Below are positions 6,977 to 16,621 of a stretch of DNA of 24,549 nt, in pieces. Position 1 is the first letter of the stretch; each line of letters starts with the position of its first letter. The DNA comes from a virus. A program made the position numbers and the translations under genes. The DNA lies in the IMG/VR virus record IMGVR_UViG_3300020172_005917, positions 1 through 24,549 of that record; one strand, 5' to 3'. The notes under the pieces were generated by a model. The model was not told the origin of the DNA. It made no database searches and saw only the letters and a program-made list of their open reading frames with translations.

Positions 6977-9900
6977 TTAGTCAAATAATGTGTTTGCAGC
7001 AACACAAATATTTAACATTGATAAAGTTATAGAAGACATGGTTGGATAGATAAATCCAGATATTGAATAATTTATTGAATTATTAAATATAAAATAATTC
7101 CCACCAGATACTGCCAAAGAATTAGGTGATGCTTTTCTTATTAGATTTCCGTAGATATTGCAGCTTCTTATTGTGTAGGTACCTGGTTTTGAAATTATAG
7201 CACCAATAGTCGTCCAGCCACTACCCATATAGTTAAATGTGCAATTAGAAACCATTAATCCACCAAAGCTTGTTGGTGCTGTTCCTCCAGAATCTGATGC
7301 CAGCCCTATGGCTATAGGTATGATCTGTCTAGTTCCAGCCAATGCTCCGCTTGTATTGCTGGCGCTTTCAGACATGCTTGAAGATCCTTCAAAAATAATA
7401 TTATCAAATTTAAATGACTTAATATCATCGGATGAATTTAAACCCTGAGTAATTAAGAAGCAAAAATTATAATTAGAGTCAGTAGCTACTGGATAATCAT
7501 CTGCATAGGTACAGGTCAAATTTGATATTTTAATTCCATAAGTAAAGTCAGTAGATTGATTTGCCAAGAGGCTATCAGCAACACCTATCAAAAACATAGC
7601 AGAAGTATAATGCTCAACCAATAGCTCTTCTGCCGCACCTGAGTTGGAAACTAAATCATTTCCTTGTTTTAGAATAGTTTGTGGTCCAGATCCAGAAATT
7701 TGAATGTCAAAATCCAAAATAATTGTTTCATTAATATCATATGTTCCATTTTTAATAAAAATTGAAGGAATAACTGATGATTTATTAAACATCTTATAAT
7801 ATCTAGCATAGTTAACCGCTTCACTTATGCTGGCAAAGTGTCCAGCACCAGATTCTTGCGCTACAATAATTTGATCTATCTTTTTATCAATAAAAGATAT
7901 ATTTTTTCTTAAATCAATTTCAGTAATATTTCCACTAGGATCTACAATCATATAGGCTACATACGTCATCTTTTCGCCATAAAATGGAGAAATCATTCCA
8001 CCGCCTACTGGATCTGTAATTTCAGTACCAACTCTTAAACAGCCATTATTATCAAAAGCTACAAAAAAACTTGTTCCGCTATGATTTACTGGAAAATCTA
8101 AAACTCCATTAAATTTGTATCTAATTCCACTATTATAGTAAAAACCTGGATTTATTGATAATAGACAATCTGTTGCAGTTGATCCAGAAGTAGAGAAGGA
8201 AAGTCCAGAGGCCGAGCCATCATCTCTTAACTCTGATCTTGGTCCAGATATATATTTTTCAATTATAGAAGGAGATATTATTATCTCATCAGTAGTCCCG
8301 CTAGGCCTCTTGTCAATTAAAGTTGGAACACCAATATTTGACTCTCCAATTATAAATCCAAAAGAAGTAGAGTAAATACATCTAGATAGACTTATTAATC
8401 CAAAAGATAGCTCCTCAAAACCATTTACTGTAACAGAAGTAGAGCCGCTTAGAGGTGGACCATTTAATACCTGCATTTTATAGAAGCTAGATCCACTAGG
8501 AGATCTAATTATATACTCTCCAGATGAATATATTTGATCTCCACTTGAAGTAGAAGTTCCGTCAAAAACTGTTGCTAGGCCTGAAGTTGAAACAGATACT
8601 ACATCTGTTTGATCTACTAAGTAATTTTTTGATATATCAAAAATAATACCATTAAAAGAAGAGCTTTGTAAATCACCTATAATTGATGCTCTTATATGGT
8701 ATCCATAATCAAAATCTTCTGTCATAAATATATCCAGCATTATAGAGCCATTTGCTCCTACAATTTCTGAAAATTCTAAGGCCTCTAAAGATACTGTTGC
8801 TTTGTAAATAAAAACTTTTTTGTCTGTAGCAATATCAGATGTAAAAGTTGATCCTTGACTATCTAGCGTAATGGTATTTCCAGATATAGACTGAATTCTA
8901 TACAAACCATTATCTTCTATGTAGCAAAGATTTCCAACTTTAATTCCTTCTGAAATTGGATCAAGAACCTCAAATTCTATATTGTTAGTTCCTATTATTA
9001 AAGTTAAATCTGATCCAAGATATGTTGTTATGCTATCATTATCTAATAAAGTATTTCCATTTATCAGTACTGCATTTCCATAGCTTCCGTAAATTTCTTC
9101 ATCAAGCAAATAGTCTAAGCCTAGTGATGATGCTGCATCATTGGAACCTGCCGCAATAATCTTCAAATATCTATTTGTAGAAGAGTCTATCCAGCTTGGT
9201 ATAACATGGGATATTGCAATTTCATAGCAAGAAATTCCTTTATTTTTAAAAGCAAATACTGGAAGCTTATTGTCAGCGCAGTATTCATTAATATTTAAAA
9301 TAATTTCGTCAAGAGTATTTGAGGTGCCTCTAGATGGATTATAAACTGGAATATCGTAGCCTGTACCATCAATTTCCAGACCCATGTTTGCTGATGTTGC
9401 AGATATCTTTTCTGTTACAATATTTTTTGTTAAAATAGTGGCAGAGTTTGGATGAGCAATGACTATATCTGGAGTATTAGTTCTATTATATCTTGGTCTT
9501 ACAGTTGTATTATAAGCATTCAAATTGGAGTATTGATAGGGATTCTTTAAAATTCTAATTTTAGAATTTACGCCGCTATTATTTTTTGTTCCACCCAAAA
9601 TTGTAACATTTGATAAATTTCCAGATATTAATTCAACGTCAAGAATAAGATATTTTCTATTGTCTTGCTCATCAACTCCAGATGTTAATTCTAAAATATC
9701 AAATTTTTCTATACTATAAAGTGTCGTAGTAGGAGAGGATAATAATATGATTTGATCTTGAGATGATGTAGCTGTATAGGAAACATTTGTATAATCTAAT
9801 TTTAGTTTTCCATCTACGTTATTAACAATATCAGAATATTTTGACTGTCTAATGATTCCATTTGAATTTGTAGAGAATAAATTTGTTTTTAAAGCTTTTG

Positions 9901-10591
9901 TTTTTTGATCAGCTAAAGTCTCTATTGCAGTTTGTACATCTGTTGTAGAGATTAAATCTACAACGGCAGTATTATCAAAATAAATTTGAGATGCCTTATG
10001 AACATTATTTGCTTGAGATACATCTCCTGAGAATCCTATGTGATTATTGTAAATATCCAATAAGGCTTCAGATAGACTTCCACCGGCGAATCCTGATGTG
10101 GCCGTGTCGGATGCCACTATATCAATTGAGCTTACATAAATATTATCAGATATATGTCTAGACTTCCCAAGCACATTTATGTGAGAAGATAGTTTAGAAG
10201 AAATCTCCTCCATTAGTGAGATAAAACCTTCTAGCTCTGTCTTTAGTAAAGAAACTTCTGTTTGTAGCAGTTTGGTTGGAAAATCCAGTTTTAATTTAGC
10301 TTCTTCTATTGCCGCAATTTTAGAGATAGATTCATTGATTATTGGGCCATAAATAACTCCAGCTTTATCTAACGCTTCTTTTTTAAACTCTCCAGTTGCG
10401 TCTAATGATGAAGAAAGTCTTTCTGCTACAGTAGATGATCCATTTGGGTTTATGCCAAGTGTTTTTTCTATTTGAATAATAGCATCTCTAATGGAGTTTA
10501 AAAACTCTGCATTAATTTCTGTAATATTATTTCTAACTATTGGCAACTCTATAGAGGAGTCTATTTTGTTTGGATAAGATGACTTTGACAT
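6977..10591 (-). CDS. Tail fibre/spike protein with beta-helix domain (short paralog)
   Basis: A 1204-residue protein whose ATG at 10591 overlaps the stop of the upstream paralog (TAATG). Residues 1-115 are very close to the N-terminus of the gene at 10591-15321 and include EALDKAGVIYGPIINESI and LKLDFPTKLLQTEVSLL, probably the shared virion-anchoring domain. The section SRHISDNIYVSSIDI and QIYFDNTAVVDLIS...VQTAIETL is also shared. The centre is a series of Ser/Gly/Asn-rich beta modules. From about residue 915, ESGAGHFASISEAVNYARYY followed by IPSIFIKNGTYDINETIILD has the layout of a pectate-lyase-type right-handed beta helix, common in tailspikes that bind or cut surface polysaccharide. The protein ends within this helix and lacks the C-terminal stalk and tip seen in the paralog. 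No catalytic residues can be assigned from sequence alone. Confidence 0.8.
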   Translation of the reverse strand: MSKSSYPNKIDSSIELPIVRNNITEINAEFLNSIRDAIIQIEKTLGINPNGSSTVAERLSSSLDATGEFKKEALDKAGVIYGPIINESISKIAAIEEAKLKLDFPTKLLQTEVSLLKTELEGFISLMEEISSKLSSHINVLGKSRHISDNIYVSSIDIVASDTATSGFAGGSLSEALLDIYNNHIGFSGDVSQANNVHKASQIYFDNTAVVDLISTTDVQTAIETLADQKTKALKTNLFSTNSNGIIRQSKYSDIVNNVDGKLKLDYTNVSYTATSSQDQIILLSSPTTTLYSIEKFDILELTSGVDEQDNRKYLILDVELISGNLSNVTILGGTKNNSGVNSKIRILKNPYQYSNLNAYNTTVRPRYNRTNTPDIVIAHPNSATILTKNIVTEKISATSANMGLEIDGTGYDIPVYNPSRGTSNTLDEIILNINEYCADNKLPVFAFKNKGISCYEIAISHVIPSWIDSSTNRYLKIIAAGSNDAASSLGLDYLLDEEIYGSYGNAVLINGNTLLDNDSITTYLGSDLTLIIGTNNIEFEVLDPISEGIKVGNLCYIEDNGLYRIQSISGNTITLDSQGSTFTSDIATDKKVFIYKATVSLEALEFSEIVGANGSIMLDIFMTEDFDYGYHIRASIIGDLQSSSFNGIIFDISKNYLVDQTDVVSVSTSGLATVFDGTSTSSGDQIYSSGEYIIRSPSGSSFYKMQVLNGPPLSGSTSVTVNGFEELSFGLISLSRCIYSTSFGFIIGESNIGVPTLIDKRPSGTTDEIIISPSIIEKYISGPRSELRDDGSASGLSFSTSGSTATDCLLSINPGFYYNSGIRYKFNGVLDFPVNHSGTSFFVAFDNNGCLRVGTEITDPVGGGMISPFYGEKMTYVAYMIVDPSGNITEIDLRKNISFIDKKIDQIIVAQESGAGHFASISEAVNYARYYKMFNKSSVIPSIFIKNGTYDINETIILDFDIQISGSGPQTILKQGNDLVSNSGAAEELLVEHYTSAMFLIGVADSLLANQSTDFTYGIKISNLTCTYADDYPVATDSNYNFCFLITQGLNSSDDIKSFKFDNIIFEGSSSMSESASNTSGALAGTRQIIPIAIGLASDSGGTAPTSFGGLMVSNCTFNYMGSGWTTIGAIISKPGTYTIRSCNIYGNLIRKASPNSLAVSGGNYFIFNNSINYSISGFIYPTMSSITLSMLNICVAANTLFD

Positions 10592-13500
10592 TATTTGCTA
10601 TCCTCTTTTTTAAATTCTACTCCCTTCCATTTTGCAATACCAGGATCAATTCTTGTGCATACTAATAAAACATTGTAGCTACCGTCTGTATCTACATATA
10701 TTTCTAGTAAGTTTTTATTTTTTTCCTTTTTCCCGTACCCTCTTCCAAAACAATCTTCTGGACTTACCCATATCATTTCGTTACCATTTAAATATTGATA
10801 ATAATCTGGTAAATTAATTATATTTTTCTCTTCTTTTTTGCAATAGATTGTCCATCTATATAGATTGTCACCAGCTGTATTTGTCTCTACAACTGAATGC
10901 TGTAAATACCAATTACTTTTTTCTGGATGTGGATGATTTATTCTAAAAGATTTGGTTCCACTGCAATTTAAATCATTACCAATATCAAGGTCATTATTGA
11001 CGGTAACACTTCCACTAAAAACTCCTGTACCTGCTGTGAACTCATCAGCCTGACAATTAAGAGATCCAGTTGATGATATTAAAACTCCATTTAAGTCTAT
11101 TGAAGAAGATGTTTCAACTGAAAAGGTTGTACCGCTTACCAAGCTAAAAGTGGAGCTATCTATTGTTACTCCTCCGTTTTCAATTGATAATGTTGCGCCA
11201 ACAATATTTATATTACCTGTAGACTCCATACCTCCTGTAAAAGTTGCCTCATCTGTAAAGGATGTTAGTGCAGAAAATACTGTATCATTGTTAAAATTTG
11301 CGTTTCCATTGCATACGAGTGTTGAGGTTGCATCAATATTAACGCTTGTTGTGTTTATTGCCGATAATGATCCGCTACCTATTATTAGGCTTGCTCCATC
11401 TATTGTAAGCTCATTTGATACTAGTATATCAGCTGATTCAATATTGGCTGCATTAATAGTGCCGCTTGTTGTGAGTGCGGCAAATATTCCATTTCCGTCT
11501 ACTGTTAAATCTCCACCCTCCATGTATACATCACCAACAAATCCTGTGCTTGCAACCTCTATGGACAGCAAGGTGCCATCCACTAAATTAAAGCTTCCAT
11601 TGCAGAGGCTAACTCTTCCATCTCCAACTCTAAGTGCATTAGAAATTCTAATAGCATTATAATTGGCTAAATAATTTGAATGAGAAAATGGTAAATAATA
11701 AAATAAATAAGCACTAGAATTGTGAAAATAAGGCCCATTACCTATATACATGCATCCATCTTTAAGTGCGGATGCACTTTCATTATATATTTTTATTAAA
11801 AATGAAGGCGCAGAAGAATTTGTTGTCTCATCTTGAGAGAAAAACAAATTATTTGAAATATCTATATTTTGATATTCTATTGCATTGTTATAAAAATCTA
11901 TGAAACAAGTATCAAAGATACAATTTTTAACAGAAAAATTTCCATACTTGCTAGAGGATGAACCGTTTAATAGTGTTGGTGTGAATGCTGCGGCATTATT
12001 ATAATATTTTGTATCACTAAAAACAGCAGTATCAAATATAATGTTTGACCAATCAAAATATAAATTATCAATTTCTAATTTTTGAAAAGTTTTTTCCAAT
12101 CCAGATGAGTTAGAAATTCTGGGATCAATATATAAAATTGTTGAATTTTTTATTTTAAAATAACTTAATTTTATGTTTTCACTTTCAAATATATCATTAG
12201 AAAAATCTGGATAGGTTGTGCTTCCTGATCCGTTTATAACTAAATATCCTTTATTCTTGGCATTAGAAGATCTATCATCTCCAGAGATCGGGTAATCTGT
12301 ATAGCCAGTTATAATATCTAATATTGTAGAGCTTCCTTCTCCAGTAATTTTAATTGGAAAATCTAAATATAAACCATACTTATCATAATATTTGATTATA
12401 TCAGATGTGGTTTTGGCTGAAAAATTTAAAGGAATATCTACTTCTATTCTATGAGTTCCCGCCTTAAGTATAACCTCTGGTATGCCAGCCTCTGGATATA
12501 GTTGAGAAAATCTTTTAGCATATTTTATTGCACTATTTACAGATGTAAAGTGTCCCATTCCTTGAACTGGACTAACAGTAACAGAATTAAGAAGCTTTAG
12601 ATCTAAATCATTTATCAATAATCTTTGATCTATAATTTGAGTCACAGAGGCATTATATTCAATTGTGCCTAGAACTATGTTATCAGAACTATTGATATAA
12701 AAATTACATGTTGCAGAATCTGCAGAGTCTGCAAATAAAATTCCATCACTATTGATAAATAAAATTATTTTATCAAATGATGTGGATGAAATTCCTGTTT
12801 CAAAATCTACTTTTTCATTAAATTCAAATCTTTTTCCACGAATATACGCTACACCAGGAGCAATGCTTACTAGATAAGTGGGGCTTAATGTAAATGAAAC
12901 ATTTAAAATTTCTAAGCCAACAACAACTCCAGATGATCTAGTTTCTTTCATAGGGGTTATTTGAAGATCTCTTCTGACTTCCTCTCCAATATCTTTTGAT
13001 TTTATAGTCCCAGAGTCTTTCAAGTCATAAATATATGGAAGCCTAAAGCTGGAGCCCTGTATTCTGCCATTTGCAGATGAGTATGTAACATTTCCAAGTA
13101 GCAAAATATCGCTATATTCTGATTTTGAATAGATATATAAATTGGATACAAAGGTATCACCCGCCCCAAGAGAAGTAATATAAGAAGCTATATCATCTGC
13201 ATCATAAATCATTATTCTGATGAATAAATTATGATTTTTGCTAAAAATATCTAAATATGTATTTTTATAATTAGATATAAGTTTTTTGTCTAAAACATTT
13301 AAATAACAAAATACATTTGATCCATCATATTCAAATGTAAGTTGCTCAGAAACTTTTGAATTTACTTGGCCACAGTCTATTATTGAAAATAAAGATTTAC
13401 CAGAATAAAAAGCCATTTCATATTCTAATTTTGTTCTATATGTAAAATTGTAATTTTTGTCTAAAAACAATTCAAATACAGACCCATTAGGTGATCCATC

Positions 13501-15321
13501 TATTTCCATGAAATTATATTCTTGAAAAGAAATTGTATTTCTTAAAATTTCAAAGTTAGTAGTGGAAGAGCTACTTGATAACCAAGTGCCACCTGATAGC
13601 TGTGATGTATTCACATAAATTTTTGAAGAAGAAACATTTATAACAATATAGCTTCCATCATCTTGATCGGATCCAGAGATATTTATAATATCTCCTTTTT
13701 TAACTTGATAATCAGTAAATGTTGATCCAGATATAGAATTTGATCCAGAATCAAGAGTAAGTCCAGATAGACTCATTACATTCTTAATTCCAGAATAAAC
13801 ATAACCATTTATTAAATAATAATTTCCACTAGTTCCATAAACAGTCTTATCAGACCAGCTTGACAATCCCAAAAGAATAAGTGAGTCTGTTGAATCAGAA
13901 ATTTTAATATAGCTATCAGTTCCATAAAAATTAGAAATAATAGCAAGCTCATACTGCCCAGTCTTTTTACTGTATACCTTATAGGCCAGTGCTGCAGCCG
14001 CCTGCTGCATCAAAGACTCATTTATAGCAGAAATAATACATTCTAAAGTTTGAAAAGAATAACCTGGATTATAACAATCTATTGTGTATGTTTTATTATT
14101 GATTTCCAATGTAAATTGAGAACCCAATAAAATTGAGTTTGCAGTAAAATTACTTGAAATAACTCCTGGAGAATTTGGATTTGCTATTTGAACAATTCCA
14201 GCAGATAATAGATCTGGGTATTCAATTACAGTAGGACACAAGCCCCAATCAGACGTATCTCTCTTATCCCTCTTATAAAAAGTCGCAGTACTAGCTAATG
14301 TAGAACTTTCTGAAATCGAACCAAATACAATTATTTTTGTTATTTCATTTGATGAATTATAAATTATATCAGAAATAATGTAATTTGCTACACCATTAGT
14401 TAGGTTGATTGCAACTACATCTGATCTTTCTAGTGATGTAATTTCCTGTGGTATGGAAAAAGATATTTCTGTTTTTCTTGTAGAATCAAGATATGTTGAT
14501 GTTACGAATACAACAGATACATCTAATGCTAGAGCAGTTTCTGCCGCAAGAATAGAAATCTTAGATGAGTTAAAATATCCATTTCCATGGAAATAATTCT
14601 GATGATCTATTTGCTGCCCAGCTGCTACTATAGTCAGATCTTCTATAGCCCCCTGAACATTTTCAGAGGTAATATAGCTAACAACATTTGCATTGTCAAA
14701 ATAAATTTGTTCAGATGAATGTGAATTATTTGTAGATGAAATATTTAGTCCAGAATACTGAACATGTTTTTCCAATATTTCTTCAATTGCAGTGTAAACA
14801 CTGCCAGAGGATATTGAGGTTAGACCTAAGTCTGAAGAGCCTCCCACTATCTCTGGTATGGAAATAGACTTTGAAGAATGCCTATTAGGAGTATCTGTAA
14901 ATACATGTGAAGAAAATTTTGAAGATATTTCTTCAAATTGATTTAATAAATAATCAATCTTTCCCATTGTAAGGGAAATCTCTGTTTGCAACAACCTTGT
15001 TGGAAAATCTAATTTTAACTTAAATTCTTCTATTGCTGCTGTTTTTGCAATAGATTCATTAATTATTGGACCATAAATTACACCAGCTTTATCCAAAGCT
15101 TCTTGTTTTATATTTCCGCCAGAATCAAGTGATTTTGATAGTCTGTCAGATACAGTATTTGTTGCAGATCCTTGTGGATTTACGCCTAAGGTATGCTCTA
15201 TTTGTAATATAGCAGACCTAATAGAATTTAATACATCAACACCTATCTCATTAATATTCCCACGAATTTGAGGTATCTCTACTGATGTATCATATTTTTC
15301 TGGATATTTAGATCTTCCCAT
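10591..15321 (-). CDS. Giant tail fibre/spike protein with beta-helix, repetitive stalk and C-terminal tip domain (long paralog)
   Basis: A 1576-residue protein, ATG at 15321 with GGAG five bases upstream. Residues 1-120 form the same N-terminal domain as the following paralog, and the two match in order down to the beta-helix start (GMGHFTSVNSAIKYAKRFSQ, about residue 920, then IPEVILKAGTHRIEVDIPLN). After the helix (to about 1200) comes a Ser/Thr/Gly/Asn-rich stalk (about 1235-1450) made of short strands such as GTLLSIEV, GDVYMEGGDLTVDGNGIFAA and NLNGVLI-type turns, likely a beta-solenoid. The last 120 residues, from KSFRINHPHPEKSNWYLQHS through VETNTAGDNLYRW, LPDYYQYLNG, WVSPEDCFGRGYG to YNVLLVCTR, match a C-terminal domain I recall from phage fibres and some bacterial surface proteins ('HP....YL.HS.VE ... 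LP.YF..LN'). Probably a receptor-binding fibre. Confidence 0.82.
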   Translation of the reverse strand: MGRSKYPEKYDTSVEIPQIRGNINEIGVDVLNSIRSAILQIEHTLGVNPQGSATNTVSDRLSKSLDSGGNIKQEALDKAGVIYGPIINESIAKTAAIEEFKLKLDFPTRLLQTEISLTMGKIDYLLNQFEEISSKFSSHVFTDTPNRHSSKSISIPEIVGGSSDLGLTSISSGSVYTAIEEILEKHVQYSGLNISSTNNSHSSEQIYFDNANVVSYITSENVQGAIEDLTIVAAGQQIDHQNYFHGNGYFNSSKISILAAETALALDVSVVFVTSTYLDSTRKTEISFSIPQEITSLERSDVVAINLTNGVANYIISDIIYNSSNEITKIIVFGSISESSTLASTATFYKRDKRDTSDWGLCPTVIEYPDLLSAGIVQIANPNSPGVISSNFTANSILLGSQFTLEINNKTYTIDCYNPGYSFQTLECIISAINESLMQQAAAALAYKVYSKKTGQYELAIISNFYGTDSYIKISDSTDSLILLGLSSWSDKTVYGTSGNYYLINGYVYSGIKNVMSLSGLTLDSGSNSISGSTFTDYQVKKGDIINISGSDQDDGSYIVINVSSSKIYVNTSQLSGGTWLSSSSSTTNFEILRNTISFQEYNFMEIDGSPNGSVFELFLDKNYNFTYRTKLEYEMAFYSGKSLFSIIDCGQVNSKVSEQLTFEYDGSNVFCYLNVLDKKLISNYKNTYLDIFSKNHNLFIRIMIYDADDIASYITSLGAGDTFVSNLYIYSKSEYSDILLLGNVTYSSANGRIQGSSFRLPYIYDLKDSGTIKSKDIGEEVRRDLQITPMKETRSSGVVVGLEILNVSFTLSPTYLVSIAPGVAYIRGKRFEFNEKVDFETGISSTSFDKIILFINSDGILFADSADSATCNFYINSSDNIVLGTIEYNASVTQIIDQRLLINDLDLKLLNSVTVSPVQGMGHFTSVNSAIKYAKRFSQLYPEAGIPEVILKAGTHRIEVDIPLNFSAKTTSDIIKYYDKYGLYLDFPIKITGEGSSTILDIITGYTDYPISGDDRSSNAKNKGYLVINGSGSTTYPDFSNDIFESENIKLSYFKIKNSTILYIDPRISNSSGLEKTFQKLEIDNLYFDWSNIIFDTAVFSDTKYYNNAAAFTPTLLNGSSSSKYGNFSVKNCIFDTCFIDFYNNAIEYQNIDISNNLFFSQDETTNSSAPSFLIKIYNESASALKDGCMYIGNGPYFHNSSAYLFYYLPFSHSNYLANYNAIRISNALRVGDGRVSLCNGSFNLVDGTLLSIEVASTGFVGDVYMEGGDLTVDGNGIFAALTTSGTINAANIESADILVSNELTIDGASLIIGSGSLSAINTTSVNIDATSTLVCNGNANFNNDTVFSALTSFTDEATFTGGMESTGNINIVGATLSIENGGVTIDSSTFSLVSGTTFSVETSSSIDLNGVLISSTGSLNCQADEFTAGTGVFSGSVTVNNDLDIGNDLNCSGTKSFRINHPHPEKSNWYLQHSVVETNTAGDNLYRWTIYCKKEEKNIINLPDYYQYLNGNEMIWVSPEDCFGRGYGKKEKNKNLLEIYVDTDGSYNVLLVCTRIDPGIAKWKGVEFKKEDSK

Positions 15322-15332
15322 AACATCTCCGA

Positions 15333-15746
15333 TTAATTATCTATAGAATCATCTAGCTTATCAGCGGCATAAATTGATAGACCAGTAAATAAAACTCCAG
15401 CACCAAATAATACCATATTATTCAGTAGTTGTGTATTATGTTTCTTTTTAATTAAAGATAATTGATCGTCTTTCTCTAAAATAATTTCTTTATATAAATT
15501 TATTTGACCATCTTTTATTTCTAAAGAGTTTTTTAACAAATCAGTTTGTTGAGCTTTTAGGCCGTCTAATATCTTGTATTGTTCTAACAACTGTTCTTTT
15601 TTCTCTAAATCTTCAACTCTAATTTTTAACTTTTCTGCTTCATCAATAGAGAATACATAAGAGTCCTGTTTTAAAACAGTACCCGCTTTCATCTCATCTC
15701 CTGCCACTGCAGGAAAAACAAGTAAGCTTAAAAAAAATAAAATCAT
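15333..15746 (-). CDS. Exported coiled-coil protein with C-terminal membrane segment, spanin-like candidate
   Basis: A 137-residue protein whose ATG (15746) overlaps the upstream TGA as ATGA. Residues 1-16 are a hydrophobic signal peptide with an AVA|GD signal peptidase I-type site. Residues 33-105 are a long, highly charged coiled coil. Residues 108-128 (NNMVLFGAGVLFTGLSIYAA) form a membrane helix, and the tail is short and acidic. A protein exported and then re-anchored at the C-terminus, with the coiled coil in the periplasm, fits an envelope-spanning or lysis role, as in spanin-type proteins. There is no lipobox Cys, so it is not a classic o-spanin. It is the last of four small genes placed just before the fibre genes. 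A role in lysis is inferred from topology and neighbours; the family is not recognised with certainty. Confidence 0.6.
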   Translation of the reverse strand: MILFFLSLLVFPAVAGDEMKAGTVLKQDSYVFSIDEAEKLKIRVEDLEKKEQLLEQYKILDGLKAQQTDLLKNSLEIKDGQINLYKEIILEKDDQLSLIKKKHNTQLLNNMVLFGAGVLFTGLSIYAADKLDDSIDN

Positions 15747-15958
15747 TTAGCATCCAAAGTTATTTTGCCAATTGACTTATCTACATCTTCAACTATAACT
15801 TTGTCTGGATTAAAAATTGATTCCATATCTCCAATGTCAATTAGCAATACGTCTTTTGAACCTAAATCTTCTGCAATTTTATTTATTCTGTTTATAAAAT
15901 ATTCTTTTGCATCTTTAGAATTTAATTCTAATGCAATTTCTTTTAAGTGCTTAAGCAT
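15743..15958 (-). CDS. Small hypothetical cytoplasmic protein in the membrane-protein cluster
   Basis: A 71-residue protein. I place the start at ATG 15958, which overlaps the upstream stop as TGATG and has GAGGG four bases before it, rather than the TTG one codon upstream. It opens MLKHLKEIALELNSKDAKEY with an amphipathic helix, followed by a second helix and a beta-like end (VLLIDIGDMESIFNPDKVIV). It has no signal peptide or membrane helix. Translational coupling on both sides (TGATG and ATGA) suggests it is made at fixed ratio with the coiled-coil membrane proteins flanking it. Not recognised. Confidence 0.55.
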   Translation of the reverse strand: MLKHLKEIALELNSKDAKEYFINRINKIAEDLGSKDVLLIDIGDMESIFNPDKVIVEDVDKSIGKITLDAK

Positions 15959-16323
15959 CAAACCCTCTTGTCAAAAAATTCGTCTAAAGTTGATTTTTGT
16001 TGTTTTTCTTCTGTTATTTCTTTTATTTTAGATTCTGTACTTTGAATCTGCAATTCTATACTATCAATGGATTTTTTATAATCGTTTATTTTATCATCAT
16101 ATAAAGATATAGATCTTAATTTTTTTTCTGTATTTTTTTTAGATTCTTCTAAATATTTTTTTAATTCTTTATTATTAGAGTTATTAATGAAAAATAATCC
16201 TAAAATTAAAGTTAAAAATGATAGTAATAAGAATTTTGTCTTAAAGGCTAGGCTGCTAAACCAACTAATAAACTTACCCCACAAACTAGGGCTCTTCTGT
16301 GTTTTTTGTTTTTCTTCTATCAT
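15958..16323 (-). CDS. Single-pass membrane protein with C-terminal coiled coil (i-spanin-like topology)
   Basis: A 121-residue protein, ATG at 16323 with GAGG six to seven bases upstream. A short basic N-terminus (1-29) precedes one membrane helix (about 30-47, KFLLLSFLTLILGLFFINN), then about 70 residues of Lys/Glu-rich coiled coil. With the positive-inside rule the N-terminus is cytoplasmic and the coiled coil periplasmic, the topology of inner-membrane spanins that link inner and outer membranes at lysis. Its gene overlaps the two-helix membrane protein upstream by 38 bases. Spanin sequences diverge quickly, so topology and neighbourhood are the only support. It could equally be an unrelated small membrane protein. 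Confidence 0.6.
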   Translation of the reverse strand: MIEEKQKTQKSPSLWGKFISWFSSLAFKTKFLLLSFLTLILGLFFINNSNNKELKKYLEESKKNTEKKLRSISLYDDKINDYKKSIDSIELQIQSTESKIKEITEEKQQKSTLDEFFDKRV

Positions 16324-16621
16324 TTTTTGCCTCTAGTGCACTTGTTATTATTTCAGGAATTATTGTACTAATATCTTGTTGATTTTCTTTTTCAAATTTT
16401 TTATCTGTATATTTTCTTGTAACATAAGCAGTAAATGTTGCACCAAGATAAATAGAAGCAAGATTTGCGTCTAATGGTATAAAAGTAATTTTTGTATCAC
16501 CAATATTTACTTCTGAAATTGAAGACATAATAATTGAAAATGTTACAATAAAAAAAGATATTGTGGCAAAAGTCAACATTGCATCTTTTCTTCCACTTGA
16601 ATTTTTAACCCAGAAGTTCAC
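16286..16621 (-). CDS. Two-helix small membrane protein, holin candidate
   Basis: A 111-residue protein starting at GTG 16621; the GTG is favoured by a strong AAGGAG five bases upstream inside the end of the preceding gene. Two hydrophobic segments lie at about 15-34 (MLTFATISFFIVTFSIIMSS) and 50-66 (ANLASIYLGATFTAYV), separated by a short polar loop. A charged C-terminal tail of about 40 residues follows, basic just after the second helix (RKYTDKKFEK). Size, two membrane segments and a charged cytoplasmic tail fit class II-like holins, and it begins a run of membrane/coiled-coil genes. No endolysin gene is seen next to it, so holin is an inference rather than a recognised family. Confidence 0.55.
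   Translation of the reverse strand: MNFWVKNSSGRKDAMLTFATISFFIVTFSIIMSSISEVNIGDTKITFIPLDANLASIYLGATFTAYVTRKYTDKKFEKENQQDISTIIPEIITSALEAKNDRRKTKNTEEP

Noticed and set aside
11150-11662. Plus-strand open frame of 170 codons inside the long fibre gene
   Set aside because: It is opposite the repetitive Ser/Thr/Gly/Asn stalk, whose composition keeps the antisense frame free of stops. There is no SD or family resemblance.
15333-15746. Outer-membrane lipoprotein (o-spanin)
   Set aside because: The signal peptide ends AVA|GD with no Cys, and the protein has a C-terminal membrane helix.
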